NCBI GenBank assembly: GCA_024645145.1
Contig: JAHEGL010000114.1
Coordinates: 1-5,783 of the forward strand
Reading direction: 5' to 3'
Source of the DNA: Planktotalea sp.
Lineage (GTDB): Bacteria; Pseudomonadota; Alphaproteobacteria; Rhodobacterales; Rhodobacteraceae
DNA: 5,783 nt
Shown here one piece after another: positions 4,477 to 5,783 of the stretch (its first letter is position 1; each line of letters opens with the position of its first letter). A program made the translations under genes and the position numbers. Under the pieces are notes generated by a model. The model did not search any database, was not told where the DNA came from, and was given only the letters and a program-made list of their open reading frames with translations.

Positions 4477-5783
4477 ATGAACTAAACGAATTTAAAAACT
4501 TGGGCGCAAAGCGCGCCGCGACTGGTCGCCGTTACCGCAGGACGCGCAGCAGCAGACCTTGTTATTCAAGGCGGTATTTGGGTGAACGTGCACACCCGCG
4601 AATGCCTTGAAAACCACGACCTCGCGATTGCAGATGGGCGTTTTGCGTATTGCGGACCAGATGCATCTCATTGCATCGGGCCAGATACAAAGGTGATCCA
4701 AGCAGCGGGTCGCTATATGATCCCCGGTCTTTGCGACGGGCACATGCACATCGAGAGCGGTATGCTCACCCCCGCAGAGTTCGCGCGCGCAGTGATACCG
4801 CATGGCACAACGTCTATGTTCACGGATCCGCATGAAATCGCCAATGTGCTTGGTCTCAAGGGTGTGCGCATGATGCATGACGAAGCATTAACGAACCCAT
4901 CAACATCTTCACACAAATGCCGTCTTGCGCGCCTTCTGCGCCAGGATTGGAAACCACCGGATTTGAAATCTCAGCCGACGACGTCGCTGAAGCGATGCAA
5001 TGGCCCGGCATCATTGGCCTCGGTCAGATGATGAATTTCCCCGGCGTTGTGAACGGTGATGCGCAAACGCTCGCAGAAATTGCGGCAACGCAGGACGCAG
5101 GTAAAACTGTCGGTGGGCATTATGCATCGCCCGATCTGGGCAATGCCTTTCATGCCTATGCGGCAGGTGGTCCGGCAGATGATCACGAAGGGACATGTGA
5201 AGCTGACGCCATTGCGCGTGTGCGGCAAGGGATGCGACACATGATGCGATTGGGGTCCGCTTGGTATGATGTGGAAAGCCAGATTACCGCGGTGACACAA
5301 AAGGGGCTCGATCCACGCAGCTTTATACTATGCACCGACGACAGCCATTCCGGCACCATTGTAAATGAAGGTCATATGAACCGCGTTGTGCGCCATGCTA
5401 TCGCGTGCGGCTGTGATACTGTGATTGCTCTGCAAATGGCAACGATCAACACGGCGACACATTTCGGGTTAGAACGCGAGTTAGGCTCTATCGCTCCGGG
5501 TCGCCGCGCCTATGTTATTCTCAGCTCTAACCTGACAACGCTCCCGATTGAGCATGTCATTGCGCGCGGTGAAACTATTGCACGAAACGGGGTTTGCGAA
5601 GCGGAGTGCCACACTTTGAATGGCCTGATCATGCGCGCAATACAGTGCACATGGGCTATGCAAAAACTGCTAAAGCGTTTGAGATTCACGCGCCAGAGGG
5701 TGCAAATACAGTGCGCACCAACGTTATTGGCGTGGTCGAAAACCAAACGCCAACTAAGGCGTTGAAAGCAGATTTGGCTGTCA
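4477..5783 (+). pseudogene. ade: Adenine deaminase, disrupted by a stop and two frameshifts; runs off the window
   Basis: Adenine deaminase (amidohydrolase superfamily, binuclear metal) converts adenine to hypoxanthine plus ammonia in purine salvage or degradation. About 430 of an expected 560-600 residues are visible. Homology begins near 4486-4501 (TWAQSAPRLVAV, then ADLVIQGG) and runs in one frame to about 4893, including the metal motif DGHMHIESG (4735-4761). It continues in a second frame from PINIFTQMPSCAP (4896) to 5609, with GGHYASPDLG (His codon 5118), DDHEGT (His codon 5184) and CTDDSHS (Asp codons 5337 and 5340). It then goes on in a third frame from about 5612 (HFEWPDHARNT) to the window end. 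Each switch needs one missing base. The nearest ATG in the first frame (4477) is followed by AAC and TAA; an ATG at 4462 meets the same stop. The GLGE Glu reads Gln (codon 5025) and the C-terminal AD reads AY (codon 5511). The identity is firm; true pseudogene versus sequence error is unresolved. Confidence 0.85.

Noticed and set aside
4492..4878. 128-residue open frame on the minus strand
   Set aside because: It is antisense to the ade N-terminal region, with Cys/His-rich composition typical of a shadow frame.
4891..4899. Programmed ribosomal frameshifting as an explanation for ade
   Set aside because: Neither switch point carries a recognisable slippery heptamer (X XXY YYZ), no stimulatory stem-loop was seen nearby, and two separate events plus a stop codon would all have to be bypassed.
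4917..5031. Two separate overlapping genes (4582-5031 and 4917-5765) instead of one broken gene
   Set aside because: Both are consecutive parts of one adenine deaminase. The residues after about 4893 in the first frame and after about 5609 in the second have no family resemblance, while the next frame continues the homology exactly.

Overview
The window looks like a piece of an alphaproteobacterial chromosome, most probably a marine member of the Rhodobacterales (Roseobacter-like). This rests on the style of the proteins: a GabD with GQTCVCAN, a PaaX-type regulator with the Rhodobacterales-like N-terminus, and an adenine deaminase carrying GGHYASPDLG and GGPADDHEGT. Base composition looks close to balanced by eye, which is low for the group, but I did not compute it. 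Genes are densely packed. I see no tRNA, rRNA, mobile element, CRISPR array or phage gene.

Layout, left to right. (a) 2-823 (+): C-terminal 273 residues of succinate-semialdehyde dehydrogenase (gabD), cut by the window edge. (b) 861-1655 (+): PaaX-family winged-helix regulator, 37 nt behind gabD and possibly co-transcribed with it. (c) 1641-2510 (-): atypical SDR / YeeZ-like NAD(P)-binding protein, whose 3' end overlaps the PaaX gene by 15 bp. (d) 2511-2566: short divergent intergenic region with an 11-bp palindrome. (e) 2567-3202 (+): class I SAM methyltransferase resembling animal METTL27/WBSCR27. (f) 3216-3968 (-): class II aldolase/adducin-family protein, and 3965-4408 (-): VOC (glyoxalase/dioxygenase superfamily) protein. 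These two overlap as ATGA and form an operon. (g) 4409-4476: divergent control region with a perfect TTGACA and an inverted repeat. (h) about 4477-5783 (+): an adenine deaminase gene (ade) that runs off the window and is broken.

The most notable observation is the state of ade. Its homologous reading frame moves through all three forward frames. There is an in-frame TAA three codons after the most likely ATG, then one-base losses near 4894-4899 and near 5608-5610. The conserved Glu of the GLGE-M-M-N metal-site motif reads Gln, and the AD of the C-terminal amidohydrolase motif reads AY. Together these suggest a decaying pseudogene rather than a single sequencing slip, although the two indels lie in short homopolymers and an assembly artefact cannot be excluded.

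Functionally the window mixes small-molecule catabolism (GABA/succinate semialdehyde, adenine salvage or degradation, an unassigned aldolase/VOC pair) with poorly characterised housekeeping enzymes. I do not see a defence system or other clearly undescribed multi-gene system. The open functional question is what the coupled VOC/class II aldolase pair does beside ade.
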